The notes below the pieces were generated by a model. The model did no database searches and had not been told where the DNA came from. It saw nothing but the letters and a program-made list of their open reading frames with translations. Both the position numbers and the translations under genes were made by a program. A DNA stretch of 38,909 nt from Deltaproteobacteria bacterium (GTDB lineage: Bacteria; Desulfobacterota; GWC2-55-46; JAJCZF01), in assembly GCA_029262535.1 (NCBI GenBank), contig JAJCZF010000053.1:1-38909 (forward strand), written 5' to 3'. Of this stretch, positions 17,502 to 25,875 are shown piece after piece (position 1 is the stretch's first letter; every line of letters begins with the position of its first letter).

Positions 17502-17529
17502 AAGATTTCTCATCTCTAAGCGAAATCTT
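17502..17529. other. Inverted repeat downstream of the hybrid kinase gene
   Basis: AAGATTTC (17502-17509) and GAAATCTT (17522-17529) form a perfect eight-base stem with a 12-base loop. It lies 30 bases past the kinase stop (minus strand). No T tract follows on either strand, so it is at best a weak terminator or 3' stabilising hairpin. The rest of 17156-17559 holds only the terminator, tRNA-like locus and repeats listed separately. Confidence 0.35.
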
Positions 17530-17559
17530 TACGAATAAGAATTAATTGAACTGTTGTCA

Positions 17560-20500
17560 TCAACTGCATGAGCCTTCATCTCCCTCACCAAGAAACTCAG
17601 CAATGGCCTCTTTCAGGTGTAACAGGCTCTCTTCAAAGTAGTCGAAAAGCTCGCAGGCCCTGTCTATGTCTCGGTCCCGTCCCATCAGCTCCAGTTCAGA
17701 AGCCGTCTTAATAAAGGCGCCGGAAGCCAGGTATCCGAGCCTCCCTTTGATGAAATGAACCGATTTCTCAATGGCGTCGCAATCCCGGCTCTCGATGGCA
17801 GCCCTTATATCATCCATATTCTCACCCAGGTCGCTCAAGAAGATTTCGCACATCTCCCTTAAAAGAGCCTCATCGCCAAGGAAGCGCTTAAGAGCAACCC
17901 CTCTGTCGAAGAGCACTGACTTGTCACCGGCCGCCACCCCTTCCGGAGAGGGAGACCCTTCGGTCCGCATTCCGGTTGCGCCATGCGGAAAAAGCTTGCC
18001 TATAAGCGCTGTCAGGTCGTTGGTTCGAATGGGCTTGCTTAGATAATCGTCCATACCCGCGTCCATGCACCTGAGCCTGTCACCCTCAAGGGCGAGCGCC
18101 GTCAGGGCGATAATTGGACGACGATTGCTACCGCTCTCCTCCTCACGGGCCCTTATCCTTCTAGTGGCCTCGAAACCGTCCATACCGGACATATTCACGT
18201 CCATGAATATCAGGTCGAACTCCCCGGTCCCGGCCAGTCGTACGGCCTCCCCGCCGCCCGTGGCCTTTAAGGCCTCGTGGCCGAGCTTCTCAAGCATGCG
18301 TCCGACCACCCGAAGGTTCATTATATCGTCATCCACAAGCAGGGCCCTGAGCTTTCTAACCGGCCTATCACTTAAAGAGCTAAAGATTCTTTCGCTGGCC
18401 GGTTCGTCCGAGAGCACTCTTTCTTGTCCGGGCCTAAACCTGGCGGTAAAATAAAAGGTACTGCCCACGTTCTCTTTACTCTCAACCTTGATATTACCCC
18501 CCATGGCCCCTACGAGCCTACTGGAGATGCCAAGCCCCAGCCCGGTGCCGCCGTATTTCCGTGAGGTGGAGCTGTCCGCCTGTGAGAATTTCTCAAAAAT
18601 ATCTTCCAGCTTCTCCTCTGGTATGCCTATGCCCGTATCCGTAACGGAAAATTCTATCACGGTATCCCTGCCCGTATCTCCGAGAAGGGCTGCGCTTATC
18701 GCCACATCTCCGTCGTGCGTGAACTTGATGGCGTTCGATATGATGTTTACCAGAACCTGGCGGAGCCTGTTCGGGTCGCCCTTAATGGCCGGGGGTACGT
18801 CTTCGCCTATCTGGCAGGAAAGTTGAAGCCCTTTGGAGTTGGCATGCGCGGAGAGCATCCCCACGATCCTCTCCACGAGCTGCCGGAGGTCGAAGTCTAT
18901 CTCCTCAAGGACGAGTTGTCCTGCCTCTATCTTCGAAATATCGAGGACATCGTTTATAAGTTGCAACAGGTTGTCGCCGGCGAACTTGATGCTCTCGACA
19001 AACTCCTTCTGATCACCCTCAAGCCCAGTCTCTTCAAGGAGGTCGGACATGCCGATAATGGCGTTCATCGGCGTCCTTATCTCGTGGCTCATGGTGGCGA
19101 TGAAGTCGCTTTTTGCGCGGTTAGCCTCTTCGGCCTCATACTTGGCCACCACAAGGGCCTCCTGGGCGCGTTTCTTCTCGATCTCGGAGGATATTACCGC
19201 TCCCAACGTCTCGAAGACCACCATGGCGTGGTGCGGTATCGCATAGCTCCTGCGCGAGATGGAGCAGAATACACCCATCACATTTCCGACCCTGTCCACC
19301 AGCGGAGTTCCTATATACGATTCGGCGCTCATCTCCTGTAGATCGATATCATCCGGAAAGAGGTCGCTGACACCTCTCTCATAATTGCAAAACCCACTCT
19401 TCTTTACATTCTCGCACGGCGAGCCGGCCAGCGAGTAGGAGTAGGAGTCGATCTTTTTCCCGTCCAAAATCATTGAAAGGGACTCGATATGGTCTTTCTT
19501 TACATCTTTTAATTCGCCAAGGATTACGCAGTCGGCGTCAAGCCACTCGGCAACGGTATTAACGACCATATCGTAGAAGGTCTCCCCGCTGGCTACAGTG
19601 GTGCTCTTATAGATAGCCCGTATGGCCTCCTCGGCGCGTTTTCTTACACTGATATCCTGTATGGTTCCTATTGAGCGCAGCGGTGTGCCGTCGCTGTCGT
19701 AGATGGTCATGCACCTTTCATTGACATACTTGATCGTGCCGTCCTTCATAAGGAGGCGGTGTATAAGGTCGTAGGGTATCTTATCTTTCACCGACTCCTC
19801 GTATGTCCTCTTCACGAGTTCTCTGTCATCGGGATGGACCGTCTCTATAAATGCCTCGTAGGTGACGGAAGAACCCGCCACCTCGAATATCCTGTAGACC
19901 TCTTCGGACCAGTCCAGCTCGTTGGTTTTCCGGTCAAGGGACCAGTGGCCGAGATGGGCTATCTCTTGAGCCTCATCATGCCTTGAATGCGTTTCCACGA
20001 GCTCCCTTATTGTGACTTCAAGCTCGGTGGTCCTGGACCTCACTTCTTTTTCGAGATTTTCGCTGTAGGCCCTGAGCGCCAAGTCCTTCTCGGCCAAGGA
20101 ATCTATCATGGCGTTAAAGTTATTCGAGAGCATACCGAACTCGTCCGCCCCCGTGACGTCGATCCTGCTTTCGAGCTTGCCGTCGGCGACATTCTTTGTG
20201 ATCTTCACGAGCTTGTTGATGGGGTTGAGCATGCTGCGCGTAAGGAAGTACCAGATGGCGATACTTATCAGAAACCCGATAAGGAAGAGGACTATATAGC
20301 GATTGGTTATTCTCTCTTTCGTCTCCAGAAGCGGTTCCTGGCTGTATGCGAGCAGCATGGAGCCGGGCTGGTTACTCTCCATGGCCCCGAGATTCCGAGC
20401 GGTAATAAAGTATTTCTTGCCAAGGAATTCGGCGCTCTCCACCCTGCTCTGGCCGGTGAGCAGCATCTGGTAGTCGAGGTAGGGTATGGGCAGATTCTCG

Positions 20501-21156
20501 ACGCGCCACCCCTCGCCCCTGAGCGTAGTGGTCATAACGGCCCGCTCACGGATAACCGATATCTCCACATCGGTATTCTTTTTCATGTTGTCGATGAGAC
20601 GTTCGTTTATTTCATAGCCCAGAAGGAGCGCGCCGGTCACCTCACTCTCCGGTCCGGCACGCAGGAGGCTTGAGGAGTATATGATAAAAGTATTATCTAC
20701 ACTGATTATGGAGGTGCCTACCTCGCCCTTTTCCACGGCGTCCCTGACGAGCCGGACACTCATCAGAGAGTCGTCGAAGTCGCCCGGGGCGTGCCCCCTT
20801 AGAAAGACCCGCCCCTTTTTGTCCACTATCACGATACTGTCCGACTTGACACTTTCCATCACCCCGCTGACATAACCTGCAAGCTCGTCCCTGTCGCCCT
20901 CCCTGAGCACGGTTAAGAGCCCGGGGTCGGTGGCGACCTCGTTGGCCCATATGAGCGCGGTCTGGCCAACGAGGTCGATAAAGTTCTCGGTCTGATTCAT
21001 GGTGGACTGGAATTGGCGGTTCAAGAGCATTCTGAACTCGTCCTCGGCTATACGGACGCTGACATAGGCGCCGATAACACTGCCGGCAAAGACTATGAGA
21101 ACGTAACCGAGGAGCAGTTTGGCCCTCAGGCTTTTATGGAACGGGGTCTTCTCCAA
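17560..21156 (-). CDS. Hybrid sensor histidine kinase (Cache-HAMP-PAS-GAF-HisKA-HATPase-REC-Hpt)
   Basis: 1198 residues from TTG 21156. Membrane segments at about 13-34 and 287-305 enclose a Cache-type periplasmic sensor. HAMP (306-358), PAS (about 400-505), GAF (about 515-660), HisKA with SHEIRTPMNA (H691), HATPase (DTGIGIP, GTGLGLGIS), REC with acceptor D986 (MDVNMSGMDG) and Hpt HFIKGRLG (H1134) follow. This is an internal phosphorelay whose final partner is not fused. The frame opens at 21231, but that lies deep in the cytochrome gene. TTG 21156 has GGAGG plus AAGG just upstream and puts the first helix at a normal distance. It overlaps the cytochrome gene by 23 bases, so the two are translationally coupled and probably functionally paired. 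Confidence 0.92.
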   Translation of the reverse strand: MEKTPFHKSLRAKLLLGYVLIVFAGSVIGAYVSVRIAEDEFRMLLNRQFQSTMNQTENFIDLVGQTALIWANEVATDPGLLTVLREGDRDELAGYVSGVMESVKSDSIVIVDKKGRVFLRGHAPGDFDDSLMSVRLVRDAVEKGEVGTSIISVDNTFIIYSSSLLRAGPESEVTGALLLGYEINERLIDNMKKNTDVEISVIRERAVMTTTLRGEGWRVENLPIPYLDYQMLLTGQSRVESAEFLGKKYFITARNLGAMESNQPGSMLLAYSQEPLLETKERITNRYIVLFLIGFLISIAIWYFLTRSMLNPINKLVKITKNVADGKLESRIDVTGADEFGMLSNNFNAMIDSLAEKDLALRAYSENLEKEVRSRTTELEVTIRELVETHSRHDEAQEIAHLGHWSLDRKTNELDWSEEVYRIFEVAGSSVTYEAFIETVHPDDRELVKRTYEESVKDKIPYDLIHRLLMKDGTIKYVNERCMTIYDSDGTPLRSIGTIQDISVRKRAEEAIRAIYKSTTVASGETFYDMVVNTVAEWLDADCVILGELKDVKKDHIESLSMILDGKKIDSYSYSLAGSPCENVKKSGFCNYERGVSDLFPDDIDLQEMSAESYIGTPLVDRVGNVMGVFCSISRRSYAIPHHAMVVFETLGAVISSEIEKKRAQEALVVAKYEAEEANRAKSDFIATMSHEIRTPMNAIIGMSDLLEETGLEGDQKEFVESIKFAGDNLLQLINDVLDISKIEAGQLVLEEIDFDLRQLVERIVGMLSAHANSKGLQLSCQIGEDVPPAIKGDPNRLRQVLVNIISNAIKFTHDGDVAISAALLGDTGRDTVIEFSVTDTGIGIPEEKLEDIFEKFSQADSSTSRKYGGTGLGLGISSRLVGAMGGNIKVESKENVGSTFYFTARFRPGQERVLSDEPASERIFSSLSDRPVRKLRALLVDDDIMNLRVVGRMLEKLGHEALKATGGGEAVRLAGTGEFDLIFMDVNMSGMDGFEATRRIRAREEESGSNRRPIIALTALALEGDRLRCMDAGMDDYLSKPIRTNDLTALIGKLFPHGATGMRTEGSPSPEGVAAGDKSVLFDRGVALKRFLGDEALLREMCEIFLSDLGENMDDIRAAIESRDCDAIEKSVHFIKGRLGYLASGAFIKTASELELMGRDRDIDRACELFDYFEESLLHLKEAIAEFLGEGDEGSCS

Positions 21157-22513
21157 ACGGGCCTTCCTCCAATAAAGAGACTTCTTTGAATAACGGGTAG
21201 GACTTTTTAAACTCCCTTGCCGCCCATTCAACGGTCCTGTCCTGATGGCACGAGCCGTTCTGACAGGTATTGGGCGTGCCGAACTTGACGGTGTCGGCGG
21301 GGTTTATTATCTTGAAGGCGTGGCTCCTTATGGAGAAGGCCCCTCCAGAAGTCACTATGTAGGGCATGTGGCAGTCCGCGCACGAGACCTTGGTGGGAGG
21401 GCAGGGGTAATGGGGTCTCTCTTTTTCCGCCGTCTTAAAGGTCATACTGTCAATGTGGCACCCGCCGCACTTCTCGGTACCGTACCCGGAGAGCGCGGTG
21501 TGCCTCGGCACCAGGCGGTCGAAGCCGTGCGGGTCGTGGCAACTCACGCAGGTTACGCCGTAGCGCGCCGTCTCCAGCGTGGGCTTATCGTCGGGAGGGG
21601 CGAACCTGTAGTCCGCTGAATGACACCGAAGGCATCTGTCGTCCTTCTTGCCGCGCTCCTCGCTGTACTCCTCCTGCATGAGCTTTAGAGCCTTCGAGTG
21701 CTTGGACTTCTGCCAGTCCATATACTCCTGGTGGCGGTTCTTGCTGATACCGTTGCCCCACCAGTATTTACCCTTCTTGTCCGACTCCTTCTTCATGGGG
21801 GCGAAGGACTTATCGAGGTCATCACCCGGTATGAAGCCGAGAGGGAAGTTAAACTTGCCGGCCGCCTCTTCGGCCTGATCCTTATTGGTGCCGCGGTTGT
21901 GGCACTGGCCGCATACCGTGCTCGAAACAGAGGTGATTATATCCATCTCTTCGCCGCCACCCTTGCCGTGGCACCAGGCGCATACCTCTCCGCTCGTCTT
22001 CTTCCTGGACGAGATGTGTCTTGAGCCCGGGCCGTGGCATGCCTCGCAGCCTATACCGAACTCGGCGAATTCGAATGTCTCCGGGTTGAAACCGGTCGTA
22101 TGACAACCGTTACACTTAAGGGACATCTTTACCTTGTCGTGCTTCTTTATCGGCACCCATCTTTTAGTTGTTATATACCACTTGGCGGGCAGCTGGTAGT
22201 ACTCTCCATCGACCATCTTCGCATATACCTGTTCCCACTTGTTGCCGACTATGTACTCGACATCCTCCTTCTTAAAGGAGAGTTCCGCAGGCAGAATGTC
22301 AAAGTCGCCGACTATCTCCCCGGGATCACCCGCCGGCCTGAACATCTTTGGATGGAGCGTCAGCTTCCAGCCGTCGTAGTGGCGCTCGTGGCAGGAACGG
22401 CACTCCTGGCTCGTTACGTAGCGGCTTTCCCCACCAAAACCTCTGTGCATGTAGAGAATAACCGCTCCGAGGATCACAATAGTGACTATTAAAAACCTTA
22501 TAAGTTTTTTCAT
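21134..22513 (-). CDS. Membrane-anchored multiheme cytochrome c (nine CxxCH plus one CX4CH)
   Basis: 459 residues. An uncleaved-looking N-terminal anchor (about 5-22) leads to a periplasmic domain with heme motifs at C38, C134, C156, C178, C201, C294, C322, C349 and C378. A tenth, wider motif CQNGSCH is at 417-423. The spacing CGGCH, then CADCHMPY, then RSHAF resembles the heme core of NrfA/c554/hydroxylamine-oxidoreductase relatives. No CxxCK site is present, so nitrite reductase activity is not indicated. It likely moves electrons in the periplasm. AAGGA precedes the ATG. The overlap with the hybrid kinase start suggests it informs the kinase of redox state or is controlled by it; that link is inference. 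Confidence 0.93.
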   Translation of the reverse strand: MKKLIRFLIVTIVILGAVILYMHRGFGGESRYVTSQECRSCHERHYDGWKLTLHPKMFRPAGDPGEIVGDFDILPAELSFKKEDVEYIVGNKWEQVYAKMVDGEYYQLPAKWYITTKRWVPIKKHDKVKMSLKCNGCHTTGFNPETFEFAEFGIGCEACHGPGSRHISSRKKTSGEVCAWCHGKGGGEEMDIITSVSSTVCGQCHNRGTNKDQAEEAAGKFNFPLGFIPGDDLDKSFAPMKKESDKKGKYWWGNGISKNRHQEYMDWQKSKHSKALKLMQEEYSEERGKKDDRCLRCHSADYRFAPPDDKPTLETARYGVTCVSCHDPHGFDRLVPRHTALSGYGTEKCGGCHIDSMTFKTAEKERPHYPCPPTKVSCADCHMPYIVTSGGAFSIRSHAFKIINPADTVKFGTPNTCQNGSCHQDRTVEWAAREFKKSYPLFKEVSLLEEGPFGEDPVP

Positions 22514-22760
22514 TGGATTCCTTAAATTATACTACCATCCGAACCGTTTTCCCAGAGATATATGAAACCTATTTAGAACCAATCTCCAAGGACGGGAAGA
22601 CCCTATAGTTTTGAGAATAATACTGAGACAATTATTGGGGGCAAGGTTTGATAGATTTAATCCTGAACCAGGAGATAGGGTTCGAGCCTACCACTTGATT
22701 ATGGGTCGAGTGCAGCGGGGAACGGCCTCTCCATGAGAAGCTGAAGAGGCCGGTTCAATA
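22514..22760. other. Intergenic region between the cytochrome unit and the chemotaxis operon
   Basis: 247 bases with no coding frame I trust. It contains a hairpin close to the REC-HD-GYP stop, listed separately, and the string GGACGGGAAGACCCTAT (22590-22606), similar to a conserved stretch of 23S rRNA domain V. TATAAT on the minus strand (22533-22528) lies so close to the cytochrome start that it cannot be its -10 box with the ribosome site retained. No convincing promoter was found for the cytochrome gene, although one is expected here. Confidence 0.5.
22723..22752 (-). terminator. Hairpin at the end of the chemotaxis operon
   Basis: CGGCCTCT (22723-22730) pairs with AGAGGCCG (22745-22752), eight pairs and a 14-base loop. 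It begins 8 bases past the last operon stop. The bases after it on the minus strand are TTCCCC rather than a T run, so termination may be weak or factor dependent. Confidence 0.4.
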
Positions 22761-24029
22761 TCAGATATCGGGAACTATAGAGACGGGCTCCACGAGAGGT
22801 TCAATCAGCTTGATGGACCTGACCTTTTCTATGAGCATGGCGGTAAGCCTTGTTCCTTCGGTTAAGAGGAGCTTGCCGCTCTTTGTCCTTATGGCTTCGG
22901 CCAGCACCATATCCGCCTTCAATTCAGCCAGCGAAGAGAAGTACGCGGGGTTCTTTTCATCTACGAGTTCCACTTCATTTTGGAGATTTATAAACCCGGC
23001 CAGAGAATTGACAACCTCGGGGTCAAAGTCCTTCCCGACCATATTCATGAGATGTTCGATAGACGCGCCCTTACTCAGGCTAAGTCTCTTCCTGTGCATG
23101 AGCCTGTCATATACCTTACAGACGCACAATATCCTCGCCCCGATATGGATCTCCTCTCCCTTAAGCCCGTCGGGATAGCCTGTGCCGTTGAACCTCTCCT
23201 GGTGGCTTCTGATAATAAGGCCGGCCTGACCGAGAATTCCGATGGAGGAGATAAGTCCCTGCGTTACTACAGGACATTCCTTGAAAAACTCCTTTTCACT
23301 TTCGCTTAGATGCCCCCCTTCCGCCTTCTCAACTATCTTCCTCGGGATACCTATGAGCCCTATATTATGCAAGAGCGCGGCGCTCTCTATGATAACTAGA
23401 TCTCTCTTCTCCAGCCCCATATGTTTTGCCAGGCCGCTTGCGAGCGCCGCCACCCGCCTGCTGTGCCCGCCTATATAGGGATCATAGATCATCATAAGGT
23501 CGGCAAACATCCCCACGAACCCGAAAAAGTTATCCCTGATCTCCCTGGTCCTATGTCTGACCTTGGCCTCGAGTCCCTTGTTCCAGCTTGCCAACTGCTC
23601 GTTCTGCTTTTCTGTCAACTCGAAGAGTTCCCTGTTCTTCTTTACAAGGTCATAGCGATCAAGTCCGTCCCTTACGATGAGCTTTATGTCATTATCGTTC
23701 CACGGCTTGGTGATATACCTTGCGACCTCGCCGCTGTTTATGGCGCCCATTACGGCATTCATATCCGCGTAGCCCGTGAGCATTATCCTTACGGTCTCCG
23801 GTGAAATCTCTTTAACACGGGAGAGAAACTCCACGCCGCCCATCTCCGGCATCCTGTTGTCGGAGACGACAAGAGATATCTCGTTATTGTCGAAACAGGC
23901 AAGGCCGTCCCTGCCGCTCGTTGCTGTCTGTATGTTGTAACCCTCTTTCCTAAAAAGCCTCACGAGTGAGCTTAAGATATTTGATTCGTCGTCAACAAAT
24001 AGAATCGTATGTTTCTCTTTTCCTTCCAT
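22761..24029 (-). CDS. Response regulator with degenerate HD-GYP domain
   Basis: 422 residues: REC domain (about 8-120) with acceptor D57, DDE at 13-15 and TKPW, a coiled linker (about 125-165), an HD-GYP-like domain (about 170-330) and a C-terminal region of about 80 residues. HD-GYP proteins hydrolyse c-di-GMP with metal-binding HD and HH pairs. Here HD is HN (221-222), the lysine of HDxGK is leucine, the HP motif is CP and HH is SH (275-276), although GYP survives. Catalysis is therefore doubtful; a signalling or binding role is more likely. It is the last gene of the long operon, 23 bases after a sensor kinase that may phosphorylate it. Confidence 0.9.
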   Translation of the reverse strand: MEGKEKHTILFVDDESNILSSLVRLFRKEGYNIQTATSGRDGLACFDNNEISLVVSDNRMPEMGGVEFLSRVKEISPETVRIMLTGYADMNAVMGAINSGEVARYITKPWNDNDIKLIVRDGLDRYDLVKKNRELFELTEKQNEQLASWNKGLEAKVRHRTREIRDNFFGFVGMFADLMMIYDPYIGGHSRRVAALASGLAKHMGLEKRDLVIIESAALLHNIGLIGIPRKIVEKAEGGHLSESEKEFFKECPVVTQGLISSIGILGQAGLIIRSHQERFNGTGYPDGLKGEEIHIGARILCVCKVYDRLMHRKRLSLSKGASIEHLMNMVGKDFDPEVVNSLAGFINLQNEVELVDEKNPAYFSSLAELKADMVLAEAIRTKSGKLLLTEGTRLTAMLIEKVRSIKLIEPLVEPVSIVPDI

Positions 24030-24052
24030 GCTAACCTCCTCTGCTGCGGACC

Positions 24053-25873
24053 TTACAAGCCAGCGGCCTCAATGACACCCGCCTCGTCTGCGGGAAGGCT
24101 GATGGTGAAGGTCGTCCCCTCGCCCGGTGCGCTCTCGACATCTATTGTGCCGCCGTGATCGTTTATAATACCGTAAGCAATGGAGAGCCCGAGACCGGTA
24201 CCCACACCGACCGGCTTCGTGGTAAAGAAAGGCTCGAAGAGCTTATCCTTAATGTCGTCGGTCATCCCAGCTCCGTTGTCCTCAATCTCAATCGCTATCT
24301 TCCCGCCACTAGCAAAGGTCCTTATCTCGATCTCCCCTTTATCGGATATGGCCTGAGAGGCGTTTATGATCAGGTTCAAGAAGACCTGGTTGAGTTGTTG
24401 GGGACAGCACTTGACCTGCGGAATAGAGCCAAGCTCCTTCTTGACCACGGCCTTATGCTTTACTTCATGGGAACTGATCTTTATGGCGTTCTCAAGGCAC
24501 TTGTTTATATCGTAGTATTCCTCTTCGGCCATATCCACGTGAGAGAAGTCCTTGAGGGCCCGTATAATGGAGACGACACGCTCTATGCCCTCCTCCGATT
24601 CCTCCAGAAGGAGGTCGATGTCTTTCATTAAAAAGGCCAGATCAACCTCATCCCGTGCCGTCTCTATCCCGTCAAGAAGTTCCATCGCATCATCCAGCTT
24701 TCCATCTCTCAGAAGGGTAGGCATCTTTTCGTGCATCTCCAGGATGGACTTGAGATCCTCGATATACCCCTTCATGGAACTCAGGTTACAGTTGACGAAA
24801 CTGATCGGATTATTTATCTCATGGGCCACGCCCGCGGCCAACTGACCGATGGACGCCAGCTTCTCCGACTGGAGCATCTGCGCCTTAGTATCTTCAAGCT
24901 CCTTATTGGTCTTCTCAAGTTCTTTTATAAAATCCTCAAGCCATTCGTTCTTCGAGGCAAGGTCCCTGCCGGACTGACTAAGCTTTTCATTCATGCTCTC
25001 CAGCTCTCCGGCGCGTTTCTCCCTCTCCGTTGCGTGCCACTTCATGACATTGACATACTGCTCCTGAGCTACCTTGTCCTCGTAAAGAGTCCGGCTCATA
25101 TTATTAAAACTCTTTGCCAGGAAGCCGATCTCGTCTTCGGCGGCGGTATCCAGTTGCAGGTCAAAATCGCCTCCCTCCATCTCCGAAAGCGCACTGGCTA
25201 TGGAGCCGACCCTGTCTCCGATATCCCTTGAAAGGTAACGAAGAAGCAAGAGCCCCACGATAAGGCCTGCAACGGAGAGGGTCAGGTAAAGCCAAATCGC
25301 CTCCAACAGCTTTGTTTCTAACTGCCCGTGGACCTCCGCGGCTTCAAGCTTTTCATACTCCATGAGGGCCGCAGCAATCAGGCGGAACTTCCGGTACCTC
25401 TCCTCCTGAATGCCCGTTGCCATCGCTAGAGCCTCATTAAAACGACCTTCATTTATGCTGGGCAAGAGTTCCAGATCCCTGGTCTCCCTAAAAGACTCCC
25501 AGATAGTTTTCAACTCGTGAATGACCACCCTGCCCTCTTCGTCGAAATGATTTTCTTCCAGAAGCATATATCTAAAACTCTCGTCTATCTCCTCAGTTAT
25601 CTCCTTTAAGGTTTGCCGTCGCGATGAGGTTGCATCCCGGTCTTCTGTCGCCATAATGGTGAGTAGCTCCCTCCTGGCGTCGTCAAAACCGGTCTTGAGC
25701 TTTGCAACTCTCATTGCCTCCGTAAAACTTTCTTCGTATACCTGCTCAGAGGCATCCTTCATCCAGAGCATATTCATAAGACCGACGAGGATGATCCCGC
25801 CAATAAAGACAATGGAGATGCCGAAGACGGAAAAGAGCTTCTTCCTTATGGAAAGGTCTCTGAATCGCAGCAT
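24053..25873 (-). CDS. Membrane sensor histidine kinase (helical sensor-HAMP-HisKA-HATPase)
   Basis: 606 residues. Membrane segments at about 14-36 and 191-212 flank a helical periplasmic domain. HAMP (about 213-268) and a long coiled coil (about 270-340) follow. HisKA carries GVAHEINNPISF (H351), and the HATPase domain has the N box LNLIINASQA, DNGAGM and GTGLGLSIAYG. This is the GVAHEINNP class that often pairs with separate response regulators. There is no receiver. The ATG is immediately downstream of the preceding kinase stop, with a G-rich stretch as ribosome site, and the REC-HD-GYP gene at 22761 follows; that regulator is the natural candidate partner. Confidence 0.92.
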   Translation of the reverse strand: MLRFRDLSIRKKLFSVFGISIVFIGGIILVGLMNMLWMKDASEQVYEESFTEAMRVAKLKTGFDDARRELLTIMATEDRDATSSRRQTLKEITEEIDESFRYMLLEENHFDEEGRVVIHELKTIWESFRETRDLELLPSINEGRFNEALAMATGIQEERYRKFRLIAAALMEYEKLEAAEVHGQLETKLLEAIWLYLTLSVAGLIVGLLLLRYLSRDIGDRVGSIASALSEMEGGDFDLQLDTAAEDEIGFLAKSFNNMSRTLYEDKVAQEQYVNVMKWHATEREKRAGELESMNEKLSQSGRDLASKNEWLEDFIKELEKTNKELEDTKAQMLQSEKLASIGQLAAGVAHEINNPISFVNCNLSSMKGYIEDLKSILEMHEKMPTLLRDGKLDDAMELLDGIETARDEVDLAFLMKDIDLLLEESEEGIERVVSIIRALKDFSHVDMAEEEYYDINKCLENAIKISSHEVKHKAVVKKELGSIPQVKCCPQQLNQVFLNLIINASQAISDKGEIEIRTFASGGKIAIEIEDNGAGMTDDIKDKLFEPFFTTKPVGVGTGLGLSIAYGIINDHGGTIDVESAPGEGTTFTISLPADEAGVIEAAGL

Positions 25874-25875
25874 CT

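Noticed and set aside
18715-19341. Plus-strand 208-codon frame inside the hybrid kinase
   Set aside because: It is antisense to HisKA and GAF codons that carry clear motifs; long antisense frames are expected in GC-rich coding DNA.
21157-21231. N-terminal extension of the hybrid kinase to ATG 21231
   Set aside because: It lies entirely within the cytochrome gene, has no start signal, and would place 25 basic residues before a normal N terminus.
22528-22533. TATAAT on the minus strand as -10 of the cytochrome gene
   Set aside because: It is only 14 bases from the start codon, leaves no room for the ribosome site in the transcript, and has no -35 box at the right distance.
22660-22700. GGGTTCGAGCC as a tRNA T arm
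   Set aside because: The flanking bases do not complete a five-pair stem and no acceptor or anticodon arm can be folded around it.
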